Origin: Opitutus terrae PB90-1
GTDB lineage: Bacteria > Verrucomicrobiota > Verrucomicrobiia > Opitutales > Opitutaceae
Length of the DNA: 64,000 nucleotides
Assembly: GCF_000019965.1 (NCBI RefSeq)
Contig: NC_010571.1
Coordinates: forward strand, 1 to 64,000
Direction: 5' to 3'
The translations under genes were made by a program, and so were the position numbers. Under the pieces are notes generated by a model. That model worked only from the letters and a program-made list of their open reading frames with translations. It did no database searches and was not told where the DNA came from. Positions 44,473 through 53,802 of the stretch are shown one piece after another (the stretch's first letter is position 1; each line of letters starts with the position of its first letter).

Positions 44473-45494
44473 CAGGTCCTTTCGTTGAGGGTTATCATTG
44501 ACCGTTGAGAGGTGGGCCGACGGGTCCGGCGCGCCGCGACGCGCGGTGAGCGCCAGGCGGCCCAAGTGGTGCGAACGGCTTCGACGCGGCCCGTGCCCGG
44601 CAGCGGGCCGGCCGGCGCGGGCGGCCCGAGGCCCAACTCGTGCGCAAGTGTCATCGCATCGAACGGCGCGTGCGTCTTCACATCGTTGTCGAAATAGACG
44701 AACACGTCGCGTCCCGCCGGCCGCCGGGCGGCGGACGCACCGACCCGCGGCAGATCCGAGATGTCTTTCCCCGCACTCCAGGCCCGGATCCGCGCCGCCC
44801 AGGTCTGCAGCGCCTCCTGGGTGTAACCACTCGCGTACAGCTCGGTGTCGCCGTGCAGGCGCACGTAAACAAAATCCGCCGTGACATCGCCCAACCGCGG
44901 CCATTTGCCGGCCGTATCCGCCACGACCAGCCCGATGTCGTGCCGCCGGAGCAGTGTGATGAACTCATCCGTCATGAACGAATCGTGGCGCACCTCCAAT
45001 GCGTGGCGCAGCGGTTGATCGCGCTCGACCCGCAGCCAGGCGCGCGCCTTGAGCCGATGGTCATGATGCCGGCCCAGCAGCGCGGCTTCGCGTTGGGTCC
45101 GCGGCAGCACGTCGAAAAACCGCGCCAGTCGCTCGGGATTGAAACGCATCCGCGGCGGCAGCTGCCACAGCAACGGACCGAGCTTCGGCCCCAACCGGAG
45201 CACCCCGGAAGCGAAAAAATTGCCCAACGGCGCAACCACGTCGTTGAGCTGTTTCATGTGCGTCACGAACCGTGGCCCCTTGATCGCGAAGACGAAATCG
45301 TCCGGCGTCTCGGCTCGCCAGGCCGCGAAGCTCGAGGGCCGTTGCATGGAATAAAACGTCCCGTTGATCTCGATCGTGCGCACCTGCGCCGCCGCATACG
45401 CCAGCTCGCGCCCGCGGCTCAGCCCGGCAGGGAAGAACGTGCCCCGCCACGGAGCATAGGTCCAACCGGAGATCCCGATGCGCGTGTCCGCCAT
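44472..45494 (-). CDS. DUF72 family protein
   Basis: A 340-residue protein of the DUF72 family, with the typical start RIGISGWTYAPWRGTFFP, then FVFAIKGPRFVTHMKQL, GPLLWQLPPRMRFNPERLA and VVADTAGKWPR / FVYVRLHG. The fold is a TIM barrel of unknown activity. It has a longer, Arg-rich C-terminal tail than most members. Its stop overlaps the start of the pfpI gene (TGATG), so the two are translationally coupled. The start ATG at 45494 is directly before the domain. Confidence 0.9.
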   Translation of the reverse strand: MADTRIGISGWTYAPWRGTFFPAGLSRGRELAYAAAQVRTIEINGTFYSMQRPSSFAAWRAETPDDFVFAIKGPRFVTHMKQLNDVVAPLGNFFASGVLRLGPKLGPLLWQLPPRMRFNPERLARFFDVLPRTQREAALLGRHHDHRLKARAWLRVERDQPLRHALEVRHDSFMTDEFITLLRRHDIGLVVADTAGKWPRLGDVTADFVYVRLHGDTELYASGYTQEALQTWAARIRAWSAGKDISDLPRVGASAARRPAGRDVFVYFDNDVKTHAPFDAMTLAHELGLGPPAPAGPLPGTGRVEAVRTTWAAWRSPRVAARRTRRPTSQRSMITLNERT

Positions 45495-45700
45495 CGGTCA
45501 AGCTAGCGCGATCTCTCAGGCGCGGCCATGGGGCCGAAGGGCGGACGGACGCCCGGGAGGATTCCCGAGTTTGAGCCGGTCCGTCGGCGAGAAACGCCCC
45601 CGGAGAATACCGCAACGACACAAAAACGGCTTCCGCCCGTGAACGTCGGTCGCTTTCACCGGTCCAGCAGCCCCTGGCCGCGCCGCGCGGCCGGGGCACC

Positions 45701-45877
45701 ATGGGTTTCGACAAAGATGATACGCGTCGCGTCGTAAATGTCTCCAAACGCACCACGAAGGTGAACCTGGGGATGGTACTCGCCGTGTTGCTGTTTTTCG
45801 CCGCGGCCGGCGTCGTCGTCTGGGCGTTTTGGGAGGAGCCCGCGCGCGCTGTCGAAACCGGCCCGGGCGCGGAATAG
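45701..45877 (+). CDS. Small single-pass membrane protein, 58 residues
   Basis: ATG at 45701 to TAG at 45877. A basic and polar N-terminus (MGFDKDDTRRVVNVSKRTTK) precedes one hydrophobic segment (VLAVLLFFAAAGVVVWAFW) and an acidic tail (EEPARAVETGPGAE). No ribosome site is obvious: the upstream bases are GC-rich (CCGGGGCACC). The predicted topology is N-in. It lies at the edge of the stress-type gene island and is of unknown family. Evidence is limited to the open frame and the clear membrane-segment pattern. Confidence 0.6.
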   Translation: MGFDKDDTRRVVNVSKRTTKVNLGMVLAVLLFFAAAGVVVWAFWEEPARAVETGPGAE

Positions 45878-46059
45878 CCGTGACCTGGCCTCATCGGCGT
45901 ACGCCAAGGTGGCCGCGCGTTTAGGGGAAAACGGGAGCCGTCCGGCGGAACTCGCCACCGATTCGCCACACCATCCACGCGACAACCGGCGGGTGCCGAC
46001 GCGCTGTCCCCGGCGCCGATCGCCGCTCGCCGTCTTTCAACCCTCAATCTGAACTGATC

Positions 46060-46587
46060 ATGTCCAAAACCACTACGCTCCAGGAACTGCTGATCGACGA
46101 ACTCAAGGACCTTTACAACGCCGAGACGCAGCTGACGAAGGCGCTGCCGAAGATGGCCAAGGCGGCGAACGACGAGAATCTCAAGGCCGGCTTCGAGGAA
46201 CACCTCGACCAGACGCACGAACACATCGCGCGGCTCGACCGGGCCATGGAACTGCTCGAAGCCTCGCCAAAGGGCAAAACCTGCAAAGCCATGAAAGGCC
46301 TCATCGCCGAGGGCGAAGAGAAGATCAAGGAGGACGCTTCACCCGCGGTGAAGGATGCCGCCCTGATCGGCGCCGCCCAGAAGGTCGAGCATTACGAGAT
46401 CGCCGGCTACGGCACGGTGCGAACCTTCGCCGAACTGCTCGGCGAGGACGAGATCGTGTCGCTCCTGCAGGAAACGCTCGACGAAGAAGCGGAGACCGAC
46501 CGGAAGCTCACCGCTCTCGCCTCTTCGCTGAACCTCAAGGCCGAGACCGAAGGCGAAGAAGAGGACGAGGAAGAAGACGAGGAATAG
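46060..46587 (+). CDS. DUF892/YciF-type ferritin-like protein
   Basis: A 175-residue protein of the DUF892 (YciE/YciF) family: LQELLIDELKDLYNAETQLT, KALPKMAKAANDENLKAGFE, and ALIGAAQKVEHYEIAGYGTV, where conserved Glu and His residues are candidates for a di-metal site in a four-helix ferritin-like bundle. The C-terminus is a strongly acidic tail (EGEEEDEEEDEE). Family members are stress-induced. A strong hairpin terminator follows. The ATG at 46060 directly starts the domain. Confidence 0.92.
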   Translation: MSKTTTLQELLIDELKDLYNAETQLTKALPKMAKAANDENLKAGFEEHLDQTHEHIARLDRAMELLEASPKGKTCKAMKGLIAEGEEKIKEDASPAVKDAALIGAAQKVEHYEIAGYGTVRTFAELLGEDEIVSLLQETLDEEAETDRKLTALASSLNLKAETEGEEEDEEEDEE

Positions 46588-46611
46588 TCCTTCGCCCACG
46601 TCACGCTCACG

Positions 46612-46645
46612 ACGCGGCCTGCCTGACGGCGGCCGCGTTTTTTTT
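46612..46645 (+). terminator. Rho-independent terminator after the DUF892 gene
   Basis: Stem ACGCGGCC (46612-46619) pairs with GGCCGCGT (46631-46638) across an 11-base loop, followed by eight T. It lies 24 bases after the stop codon. Confidence 0.85.
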
Positions 46646-46772
46646 GCGCCGCGGTTCAACCTGAGACCGCCGCGTCGTGATCTCAGCGCGTGCGTTCTCC
46701 GGTTTTCCCATGCGACCCATCGCAATCAGCCCGATGGATTCCGCAGAGCCGCGCCGCTATAGTCAGCGAGTC

Positions 46773-47093
46773 ATGAACGACGCGAGTTCTTCTTCTCTTT
46801 CCGCCACCTCTCAGTCCCAAATCTCCCACGACGAGATTTCCCGCCACGCCCAGGAGCTGTGGGAAAAATATGGCCGACCCTCCGGCCGCGATGAGGCGAT
46901 CTGGCTCGAGGCCGAACGTAATCTGCGCGACCAGCGCGCGACCACGCCTGCGCCCGCGTTCGCCGGCGAGGCGACGCCGGCCTCCACCGCGCCCGCCACT
47001 CCGCCGCCCTCGCCCGGCGCCCGCGCGGGCCGCGCCGGCGGTGCGACCGCCACTCCCCGGATGCCGGGAGGGCGGGCCCGCTCCAAAGGTTAA
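46773..47093 (+). CDS. DUF2934-domain protein
   Basis: A 106-residue protein beginning at ATG 46773. The DUF2934 motif ISRHAQELWEKYGRPSGRDE is followed by AIWLEAERNLR. A Ser-rich start and an Ala/Pro/Gly/Arg-rich basic tail (PRMPGGRARSKG) look unstructured. The family is common in stress-associated clusters of soil bacteria but has no defined role. An upstream in-frame codon at 46677 is less likely because its codons lack family similarity. Confidence 0.8.
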   Translation: MNDASSSSLSATSQSQISHDEISRHAQELWEKYGRPSGRDEAIWLEAERNLRDQRATTPAPAFAGEATPASTAPATPPPSPGARAGRAGGATATPRMPGGRARSKG

Positions 47094-47185
47094 CCGAGGC
47101 CCGGACGACTGCCTGATGTCACGATACGGGTTTCCCCGATAGGCTCCGTGGGTGACAAGCCCCGGGAGCTTGCCACGTTAGCCGC

Positions 47186-50100
47186 GTGGCATCCGGCTTT
47201 GCGATACTTCTGCCCCCGCAGGAACGTCCGCCTCTGGTGCGCTGGGGCATTCCCCTCCTCGCGATGGGCGCGGCGGTGTATTGCCGCACGACGACCGTTT
47301 TCGGCCTCCAGTATGATGCTCCGTTCGCGCTGCTCCTGCCGGTCACGTTTGTGAGCGCGTGGTTCGGGGGCGCGCGGGCGGGCCTACTCGCCACCGTGGG
47401 CGGCGCCCTGGTCGGCGTCTACGCCGGCTCGTCCACGACCGGCCTGGACTCTGCCATCGTCTCCCGCCTGTTGCTGTTCGTGGCCAACGGCGGGATCATC
47501 ACCGGCCTGTGCGTCGCGCTGCATTCGGCGCTGCGACGGTCGCGCGTCGCCCGCGACGAAGCCGCGCGCAATTTCGAAATCATGGCGAACAACGCGCCGG
47601 TGCTGATCTGGTCCACGGGCGCGGACGGTTGCTGCGCGTTCGTGAACCGCAATTGGGTCACGTTCACCGGCCGCGCGAGTGAACCGCATGGCCGGCGCCC
47701 CGGCCAATTGCACCCCGCCGACGCGGCGCGTTATCACGCCGTTTCGACCGAGGCGATGGCCGCCCGCAAGCCCTTCCGCATCGAATACCGGCTGCGCCGC
47801 GCCGACGACACCTACCGCTGGTTACACGAGTACGCCGTGCCCCGCTTCGACCAGGACGGCGAGTTCGAAGGCTACATCGGCTCCTGCAACGACGTCACCG
47901 ATTCGCGCCACGAGCGCGAGGAACTCGCCTTCATCGCGCGGCTGCAGGCGGCGCTCACCGAATCGCTCGATCTCGACAAGTGCGCCGACGTGCTCGGGCA
48001 GGCGTTCGTCCCGCGGATCGCGGACTGGTGTTCCATTCATCTCGTCAACGACGCGGGGAAGCTCGAACTCGTGCGGCTGCAGCGCAACGACCGCGTTCCC
48101 GCCGGCGGCGTGCCGCGGCCCGCCGCGGCCCCGGACAGCCTGGAGCAGCGCGTCGTGCGCGAAGGTGCACTCGTGCAGCTCACCGGCCCGGACGAAGCGC
48201 TGCTCCGCACGCTCGCGGCCGACGAAGCCCAGCTCGAGCGACTGCGCGCCACGCCGGACATCACCTACGCCGGCGTACCGCTGCGTGCGCGCGGGGCGAT
48301 CATCGGCGTGCTGGCGCTCGCCACGCTCGCCTCGGGGCGGCGGCTCGGCGCCGAGGAATGCGAACTCGTGCGCAAGATCGCCGGGATCGCCGGCCTCGCC
48401 CTCGACAATGCCCGGCTCTATCGCAGCGCCTGTCAGGCCGCCGCCGCCGAGGCCCAGGCGTTGCGCGAAGTGGAGCGCAGTGAGCAGCGATTCCGGTTCA
48501 TCTGGGAGGCCAATGTGTTTGGCATCGGCACGGTCGCTCGCTCCGGGCAGATCCTGACCGCCAACGGCACGCTGGCCCAACTCCTCGGTTACACGCAGGA
48601 CGACGTCGCGGCCGGCCGCGCCAGCATGAACGAGCGCACCGCCCCCGGCTGGCACTTCGTCGACATGCACACTGGCGAGGAACTGGTCCGCACCGGCCGT
48701 TGCGCTCCCTACGAAAAGGAATACGTCCGGCCCGATGGCGCGCGCGTGCAGGCACTCGTCTGTGGCATGGTCCTGCCGCAAACCGACGAGTCGCTCGTGT
48801 TCGTGCTCGACCTCACCGCGCAGAAGCACGCCGAGCGCGCCCTCGACCGCCAAAGCCTGCTGCTCAAGACCATCATCGATGCGATGCCCGCGATGGTCGG
48901 CTATCTCGGACTCGACGAACGCTTCCAGCTGCACAACGAGAAATATGCGAAATGGCTCGGGGTGGACGGTTTCGCCATCCAGGGACGGACGATGCGCGAG
49001 CTCGTCGGCGACGAGGCCTACCCGCGCATCGCGCCTTACCTCCGCGCCGCGTTCCGCGGCCGGAACATGCGGCACGAAACCACCCTGCGCACTGGCGACC
49101 GGGAGCGTCACCTCATCGCAAGCTACCGGCCCGACCGCGACGCCGACGGGCGCGTGTGCGGAGTGGTGATCCACGCGTACGACATCACGGAGCGAAAGGA
49201 GACCGAGCAGGCGCTCGCCGAGGCTCTCACCCGCTATCGCTTCCTCGCTGACGCCATGCCGCAGATGGTGTGGACGGCGCTGCCGGACGGACAACCCGAC
49301 TACGTCAACCGCCGCTGGCTGGAAACGACCGGCATGACCGAGGCGGCGTCGCTCGCGCGCGACGGCTGGCTCGAGGCGGTACATTTCGAGGATCGCGCGA
49401 TCACGCGCGAACTCTGGCATCGCGCAGTCGCGCAGTGTGTCCCGTTCGAGCACGAGTGCCGGCTGCGCTGCGGCAAAAATCCCACCTGGCGCTGGCATCT
49501 CGTGCGCGCGCTGCCCCGCCGCGACGATCACCTGGCCGTCGTCCAGTGGGTCGGCAGCGCCACCGACATGGACGAGCAGCGCCGGGCCTATGCCGAACTC
49601 GACGAAGCCCGCGCGCGCCTCAAGTCCCACGCCGAGGAACTCGAGGCACGCGTCCGGATGCGCACGGCGACACTGCGGGAAGCGAACGCCGAACTCGAGG
49701 CGTTCACCTATTCTGTCTCCCACGACTTGCGCACGCCACTGCAGTTCGTCCGCGGTTTCGCGGAGGCGATCCGCACCGATGCCGGCGCCACGCTTTCGGC
49801 CGAAAACCGCGACTACCTCCAGCGCATCATCCGCGCGGCGACGCGGATGGATACGATCATCCAGGACCTTCTTTCCTACAGTCGGCTCGCCCGCACGGAT
49901 CTGCAACTGGCGGAACTGCCGCTCGACGACGTGATCTCCGACGTGCTCGCCAACCAGCACGCGATGATTCGCCAAACGTCGGCGCGGGTGTCCGTCGACA
50001 GCCCCTTGCCCACCGTGCGCGCGGATCGCACCGGCCTCTTTCAGGCGATCTCCAATTTGGTTTCCAACGCGCTGAAATTCACCCGCGCCGGGCAGCCGCC

Positions 50101-50395
50101 AGTCGTGCGCATCCGCGCCGAGGTGTCGGAGCGTGGCGTGCGGCTCTGGGTCGAGGACGAAGGCATCGGCATCGACCCGCGGCATCACGAACGAATCTTT
50201 GGGCTTTTCGAACGGTTGCACAGCCCCGGCGAATACCCGGGCACCGGCATCGGGTTGTCGCTCGTACGCAAAGCGGTCAGCCGCATGGGCGGCAGCTGCG
50301 GGCTCGAGTCGGTCCCGGACGCCGGCAGTCGCTTCTGGATTGAATTCCCCGCGGTGAACGCCGTGTTGCCCGCTGTCGCGCATGCTACCGCTTGA
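47186..50395 (+). CDS. Membrane-anchored multi-PAS/GAF sensor histidine kinase
   Basis: A 1069-residue sensor kinase. The N-terminus has several membrane segments (DUF4118-like: LLLPVTFVSAWFGGARAGLL). PAS domains begin near 127, 430, 555 and 675 (MANNAPVLIWSTGADG, NVFGIGTVARSGQ, IDAMPAMVGYLG, ADAMPQMVWTALPDG), with a GAF domain near 240-400. A coiled linker leads to HisKA with phospho-acceptor His846 in SVSHDLRTPLQF and an HATPase domain with GIGIDPRHHERIFGLF. The GTG at 47186 is a likely start; an internal ATG at codon 27 is possible. Its stop overlaps the next gene, a response regulator, by 14 bases. Confidence 0.92.
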   Translation: MASGFAILLPPQERPPLVRWGIPLLAMGAAVYCRTTTVFGLQYDAPFALLLPVTFVSAWFGGARAGLLATVGGALVGVYAGSSTTGLDSAIVSRLLLFVANGGIITGLCVALHSALRRSRVARDEAARNFEIMANNAPVLIWSTGADGCCAFVNRNWVTFTGRASEPHGRRPGQLHPADAARYHAVSTEAMAARKPFRIEYRLRRADDTYRWLHEYAVPRFDQDGEFEGYIGSCNDVTDSRHEREELAFIARLQAALTESLDLDKCADVLGQAFVPRIADWCSIHLVNDAGKLELVRLQRNDRVPAGGVPRPAAAPDSLEQRVVREGALVQLTGPDEALLRTLAADEAQLERLRATPDITYAGVPLRARGAIIGVLALATLASGRRLGAEECELVRKIAGIAGLALDNARLYRSACQAAAAEAQALREVERSEQRFRFIWEANVFGIGTVARSGQILTANGTLAQLLGYTQDDVAAGRASMNERTAPGWHFVDMHTGEELVRTGRCAPYEKEYVRPDGARVQALVCGMVLPQTDESLVFVLDLTAQKHAERALDRQSLLLKTIIDAMPAMVGYLGLDERFQLHNEKYAKWLGVDGFAIQGRTMRELVGDEAYPRIAPYLRAAFRGRNMRHETTLRTGDRERHLIASYRPDRDADGRVCGVVIHAYDITERKETEQALAEALTRYRFLADAMPQMVWTALPDGQPDYVNRRWLETTGMTEAASLARDGWLEAVHFEDRAITRELWHRAVAQCVPFEHECRLRCGKNPTWRWHLVRALPRRDDHLAVVQWVGSATDMDEQRRAYAELDEARARLKSHAEELEARVRMRTATLREANAELEAFTYSVSHDLRTPLQFVRGFAEAIRTDAGATLSAENRDYLQRIIRAATRMDTIIQDLLSYSRLARTDLQLAELPLDDVISDVLANQHAMIRQTSARVSVDSPLPTVRADRTGLFQAISNLVSNALKFTRAGQPPVVRIRAEVSERGVRLWVEDEGIGIDPRHHERIFGLFERLHSPGEYPGTGIGLSLVRKAVSRMGGSCGLESVPDAGSRFWIEFPAVNAVLPAVAHATA

Positions 50396-50831
50396 TCCCA
50401 TTCTCCTGGTCGAAGATGAGCCCGACGCCGTCACGCTGCTGCAGCATGCGTTCGCGCGCGCCGGCATCAGTCATCCTGTGCATACCGTCCATGACGGCGA
50501 CCAGGCGATCGCCTACCTCGACGGCCGCAGCGCCTTTGCGGACCGCTCCGCGTATCCCCTTCCTTCCGTCGTACTCCTCGACCTGAAGCTGCCGCGTTGC
50601 TCGGGGCTCGAGGTGCTGGCCTGGATTCGTGGCGATCCGCGTTTCGCCACGCTCCCGGTCGTCGTGCTCACGTCGTCAAAAGAACGCAGCGACCTGCGTC
50701 GTGCTTACGCCGCGGGCGCCAACTCGTATCTGGTGAAGCCCTCCTCGCTCACCCAGCTCGTCGAACTCGCCTCCGCGTTCCGCGCGTTCTGGCTTGAGCA
50801 CAACGAGGCGCCGCCACGCCACGCGGCTTGA
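50382..50831 (+). CDS. Single-domain response regulator (Rcp1-like)
   Basis: A 149-residue receiver-only protein: acidic pocket (VEDEPDAVTLLQHA), phospho-acceptor Asp67 in VVLLDLKLPRCSGLEVL, conserved Thr in VVLTSSKER, and Lys in YLVKPSS. The extended loop before the Asp and the overall pattern match Rcp1-type partners of multi-PAS kinases. The overlap with the kinase gene supports a cognate pair. Output is probably through protein-protein interaction or phosphotransfer. Confidence 0.93.
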   Translation: MLPLDPILLVEDEPDAVTLLQHAFARAGISHPVHTVHDGDQAIAYLDGRSAFADRSAYPLPSVVLLDLKLPRCSGLEVLAWIRGDPRFATLPVVVLTSSKERSDLRRAYAAGANSYLVKPSSLTQLVELASAFRAFWLEHNEAPPRHAA

Positions 50832-50923
50832 TCGGGAATCTTGCCAAGGGTCGGCGTCCGACGCCGCACTGCGGGGCGAACCCGTGGCACCGATCGCCCG
50901 GTGCCGAGGACTGTGGGAGTGTC

Positions 50924-51526
50924 ATGAAAACTTACCAAACCCCTATACGGCACGCGCTTTGTGCCGCTTCGTTGCTCGCCTTCACCGCCGCCACTCCGGT
51001 GTTCGCGGCCGATACGAGCCGAGCCAGCTCGGCCGACAAGACCACTCCCACCGCCTCTGCCTCCGCCACCGCCGGCGAGCGCAGCATGAGCGGCTCACTG
51101 CAGCTGTCGCGCGGCGATCGCCGGTTCGTCGACAAGCTGGCCAAACTCGGCATGGAAGAGGTCGCGCTCTCCAAGCTCGCGACCACGCAGGCGGCGCGTC
51201 CCGACATCCGCAACTTTGCGCAGGAGCTCGTCGCCGCCCACGAGAAGGTGAACGCAGAGCTGTCGAAGCTGGCCTCCAGCAAGGGCCTGATGCTCCCGAC
51301 CGACGAAACGAATCTCGCCAAGTGGTCGAAGAAATCCGCCAAGGATTTCGACGAGGACTATCTGGAGAAGATGATCGATGCGCACGAGGACTCCATCGAC
51401 CTGCTGAGCTCGCATGCCGAAAAGTCGGACGACGCCGAGCTGGCCTCGTTCGCCCGCATGCATTTGCCGGCGATGCAGGAACACCTGCAGACGGCGAAGA
51501 ATCTGAAGCACAAGTCGGTCAAGTAA
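50924..51526 (+). CDS. Exported DUF4142 protein
   Basis: A 200-residue protein with a signal peptide (IRHALCAASLLAFTAATPVFA) and a DUF4142 ferritin-like helical domain: FVDKLAKLGMEEVALSKLAT, RNFAQELVAAHEKVNAELSK, YLEKMIDAHEDSIDLLSSHA, FARMHLPAMQEHLQTAKNLK. The repeated Glu/His positions resemble a helical bundle. It is probably periplasmic. The ATG at 50924 precedes the signal peptide. A perfect terminator follows 38 bases later. Its placement beside kinases and the DUF892 gene fits a stress role. Confidence 0.9.
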   Translation: MKTYQTPIRHALCAASLLAFTAATPVFAADTSRASSADKTTPTASASATAGERSMSGSLQLSRGDRRFVDKLAKLGMEEVALSKLATTQAARPDIRNFAQELVAAHEKVNAELSKLASSKGLMLPTDETNLAKWSKKSAKDFDEDYLEKMIDAHEDSIDLLSSHAEKSDDAELASFARMHLPAMQEHLQTAKNLKHKSVK

Positions 51527-51563
51527 TCACCGATGCACCGGCGGTGCGCCGTCTGATTCACGA

Positions 51564-51593
51564 GCGGACGTGCGAGCACGTCCGCTTTTTTTT
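51564..51593. terminator. Rho-independent terminator between convergent genes
   Basis: Stem GCGGACGTG (51564-51572) pairs with CACGTCCGC (51577-51585) around CGAG, followed by eight T (51586-51593). On the plus strand it follows the DUF4142 gene. On the minus strand the same stem could help end the sigma-54 regulator gene, though it lacks a U-run there. Confidence 0.92.
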
Positions 51594-51604
51594 GCCGGCC
51601 GCCG

Positions 51605-52942
51605 TCAGCCGACGAACGCCTCGACGTTCGTCGGATCGAAGTTCTCGAAGCGTTTCCGCCAGCGGTAGAGCGTCGACTTGTCGATGCCCAGGATGCGCGC
51701 CGCCTGTTCGTAGCTCTCGGCGCGGGCGGTCACCTGCCGGATGTGCGCCTCGATCAGCGCTTCGAGCGTGACGAATTCGCCGACTTGCGGTGAGCCGGGT
51801 TCGGTGCGGCCGAGGAGTTCCGGGAAATCCGTCGCGTCGAGCCACTCGCGGTCGCACAGAATCGCCGCGCGCTCGACGAGGTTGCGCAACTCGCGCAGGT
51901 TTCCCGGCCAGCTGTGGGCCACGAGCGCCTCCCGCGCCGCCAGCGTCAGCCGTCGGCGCGGCCCGCCGGCCGACTGGCTCAGCGTCTCGAGAAAATGCTC
52001 GGCCAACGGCACGATGTCCTCGGGCCGGCCCCGCAGCGACGGCATCTCGATGGTGATTACGTTGAGCCTATAGTAGAGGTCCTCACGGAAGGCGCCCGCT
52101 GCCACGCGTTGCCGCAGGTCGCGATTGGTGGCGGCGATCACGCGGATGTCCGCGCGACGCGTCTGGGCTTCGCCGAGGCGCTCGTAGCAGCGCTCCTGCA
52201 GCAGCCGCAACAGCTTCGCCTGGATCTCTGGCGGCAACTCGCCGACTTCGTCGAGAAAAAGCGTTCCTCCCTCGGCCGCTGCGACCTTGCCCACGGCATC
52301 GCTGACGGCGCCGGTGAAAGCCCCGCGCACGTGGCCGAACAACTCGCTCTCGAGCAATTGCGGCTGCAGGCACGGGCAGTTCACGTTGATGAAGGGCCCA
52401 TTCGCGCGCGTGCTGTGCTCATGGACGGCGCGCGCGAGCATGGATTTGCCGGTGCCGTTCTCGCCCAGCAGCAGCACCGACGCGGACGTCGGCGCGACGC
52501 GCCAGGCCATCGCGAGCACCTGCTCCATCGCCGCGCTCTGCGTGATGAACCGCGTGTCGCCCGCGGGCTCGGCGGCGGATGCCGCGGGTTTGGCGGCGCG
52601 GGCGACCCGCTGCAGCAGTGCGCGCCCCTCGTCGATGTTGATCGGTTTGAAAACGGTCTCCGTCGCGCCGGCGGTGCGCGCCTGGGCAGCCGCCGATGGA
52701 TTGGTCACGATGGCCACCACCGGCAGCTCCGGATCGCGTTCGTGCAGCTCGCGCAACAGCTCGGCGGCACCGTCGGTGCGCAGGTCCCAGTCGAGGAGCA
52801 CGACCTGCCATTCGCGCAGCGCTGGCAGCCGCGCGAGCTCCGCGCGGCGGGTGAGCTGGCACGTTTCATCCCCGCGGCGGTGCAGCCCAAGGCTAACCAA
52901 CCGGCGGTTCTGGGATTCGGAACCGATAAGCACCAACTTCAT
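51605..52942 (-). CDS. Sigma-54-dependent response regulator with atypical receiver
   Basis: A 445-residue NtrC-type activator. The receiver-like N-terminal domain (MKLVLIGSESQNRRLVSLGL) has Asp51/Asp53 in VVLLDWDLRTDG and a conserved Lys in VFKPINID, but the usual acidic pair after the first strand is replaced by GSES. The AAA+ core has Walker A GENGTGKS, the sigma-54 contact GAFTGA and Walker B GGTLFLDEVGELPP. The C-terminal Fis-like helix-turn-helix is AARILGIDKSTLYRWRKRFE. It should act on RpoN promoters. An SDR gene starts just upstream on the same strand. The ATG is at 52942. Confidence 0.92.
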   Translation of the reverse strand: MKLVLIGSESQNRRLVSLGLHRRGDETCQLTRRAELARLPALREWQVVLLDWDLRTDGAAELLRELHERDPELPVVAIVTNPSAAAQARTAGATETVFKPINIDEGRALLQRVARAAKPAASAAEPAGDTRFITQSAAMEQVLAMAWRVAPTSASVLLLGENGTGKSMLARAVHEHSTRANGPFINVNCPCLQPQLLESELFGHVRGAFTGAVSDAVGKVAAAEGGTLFLDEVGELPPEIQAKLLRLLQERCYERLGEAQTRRADIRVIAATNRDLRQRVAAGAFREDLYYRLNVITIEMPSLRGRPEDIVPLAEHFLETLSQSAGGPRRRLTLAAREALVAHSWPGNLRELRNLVERAAILCDREWLDATDFPELLGRTEPGSPQVGEFVTLEALIEAHIRQVTARAESYEQAARILGIDKSTLYRWRKRFENFDPTNVEAFVG

Positions 52943-52953
52943 ACGCGGAGCGG

Positions 52954-53802
52954 TTAGCCGTTGATGATCTCACCCCCGTTGGGATGCAGCACCTGGCCGG
53001 TGATGTAGGACGCCTCCTCCGAGGCGAGAAAGACGTAGCACGGTGCGACCTCTTCCGGTTCGCCCGCCCGCTTCATCGGCACGTCGCTGCCGAACGAAGC
53101 GACCTTTTCCTTCGAGAACGTCGCCGGGATCAGCGGAGTCCAGATCGGGCCCGGCGCCACCGCGTTGACCCGGATCCCCTTTTCCACGAGCGCCAGCGCC
53201 AGCGACCGGGTGAACGCCACGATCGCGCCCTTGGTGGCGCTGTAGTCGAGCAGATGGGAACTGCCGCGGTAAGCCGTCACCGACGTGGTGTTGATGACCG
53301 TCGCGCCCTTCTTCAGGTACGGCAAGGCCGCCCGCGTGAGGTAGAAATGCGCAAAGATGTTGGTGCGAAACGTCCGCTCCAGCTGCGCGTCGGTGATGTC
53401 GGCCAGCGAGGCCTGCGGGTGCTGCTCCGCCGCGTTGTTCACCACCACGTCGATGCCTTCGTATTTCGCGAGCGTGGCGGTCACGAATTTCTCGCACTCG
53501 CGCGAGTCGCCGACATCGCCCGGCAGCAGCAGACAGCTCCGCCCCAGCGTCTCCACCCGCGTGCGCGTCTCGATCGCATCCGTGTGTTCGTTCAGATAAT
53601 TCAACGCAATGTTTGCCCCTTCCCGCGCGAACGCGATCGCCACGGCGCGCCCGATGCCGCTGTCGCCCCCGGTGATCAAAGCCACCTTGCCCAGCAGCCG
53701 GCCAGCCGGTTTCAAGTGGTTGCCTTCGCTGACCGGCCGCGGCGTCATGGCAGACTCGATACCTGGCTGTTGCGGCTGGGTTTGCGGCGGGCGAAGCGTC
53801 AT
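52954..53802 (-). CDS. Short-chain dehydrogenase/reductase (YghA-like)
   Basis: A 282-residue SDR. The ATG at 53802 starts MTLRPPQTQPQQPGIESAM, typical of the longer N-terminus of YghA-like members. The cofactor motif is ITGGDSGIGRAVAIAFAREG, and the catalytic Ser-Tyr-Lys is seen in SVTAYRGSSHLLDYSATKGA. A further motif is NAVAPGPIWTPLIP. The likely cofactor is NADP(H); the substrate is unknown. It lies 11 bases upstream of the sigma-54 regulator on the same strand, so they may share a transcript. Confidence 0.93.
   Translation of the reverse strand: MTLRPPQTQPQQPGIESAMTPRPVSEGNHLKPAGRLLGKVALITGGDSGIGRAVAIAFAREGANIALNYLNEHTDAIETRTRVETLGRSCLLLPGDVGDSRECEKFVTATLAKYEGIDVVVNNAAEQHPQASLADITDAQLERTFRTNIFAHFYLTRAALPYLKKGATVINTTSVTAYRGSSHLLDYSATKGAIVAFTRSLALALVEKGIRVNAVAPGPIWTPLIPATFSKEKVASFGSDVPMKRAGEPEEVAPCYVFLASEEASYITGQVLHPNGGEIING

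Noticed and set aside
47822-50467. Long minus-strand frame opposite the sensor kinase (881 codons)
   Set aside because: Shadow of a kinase gene with complete PAS, HisKA and HATPase motifs.
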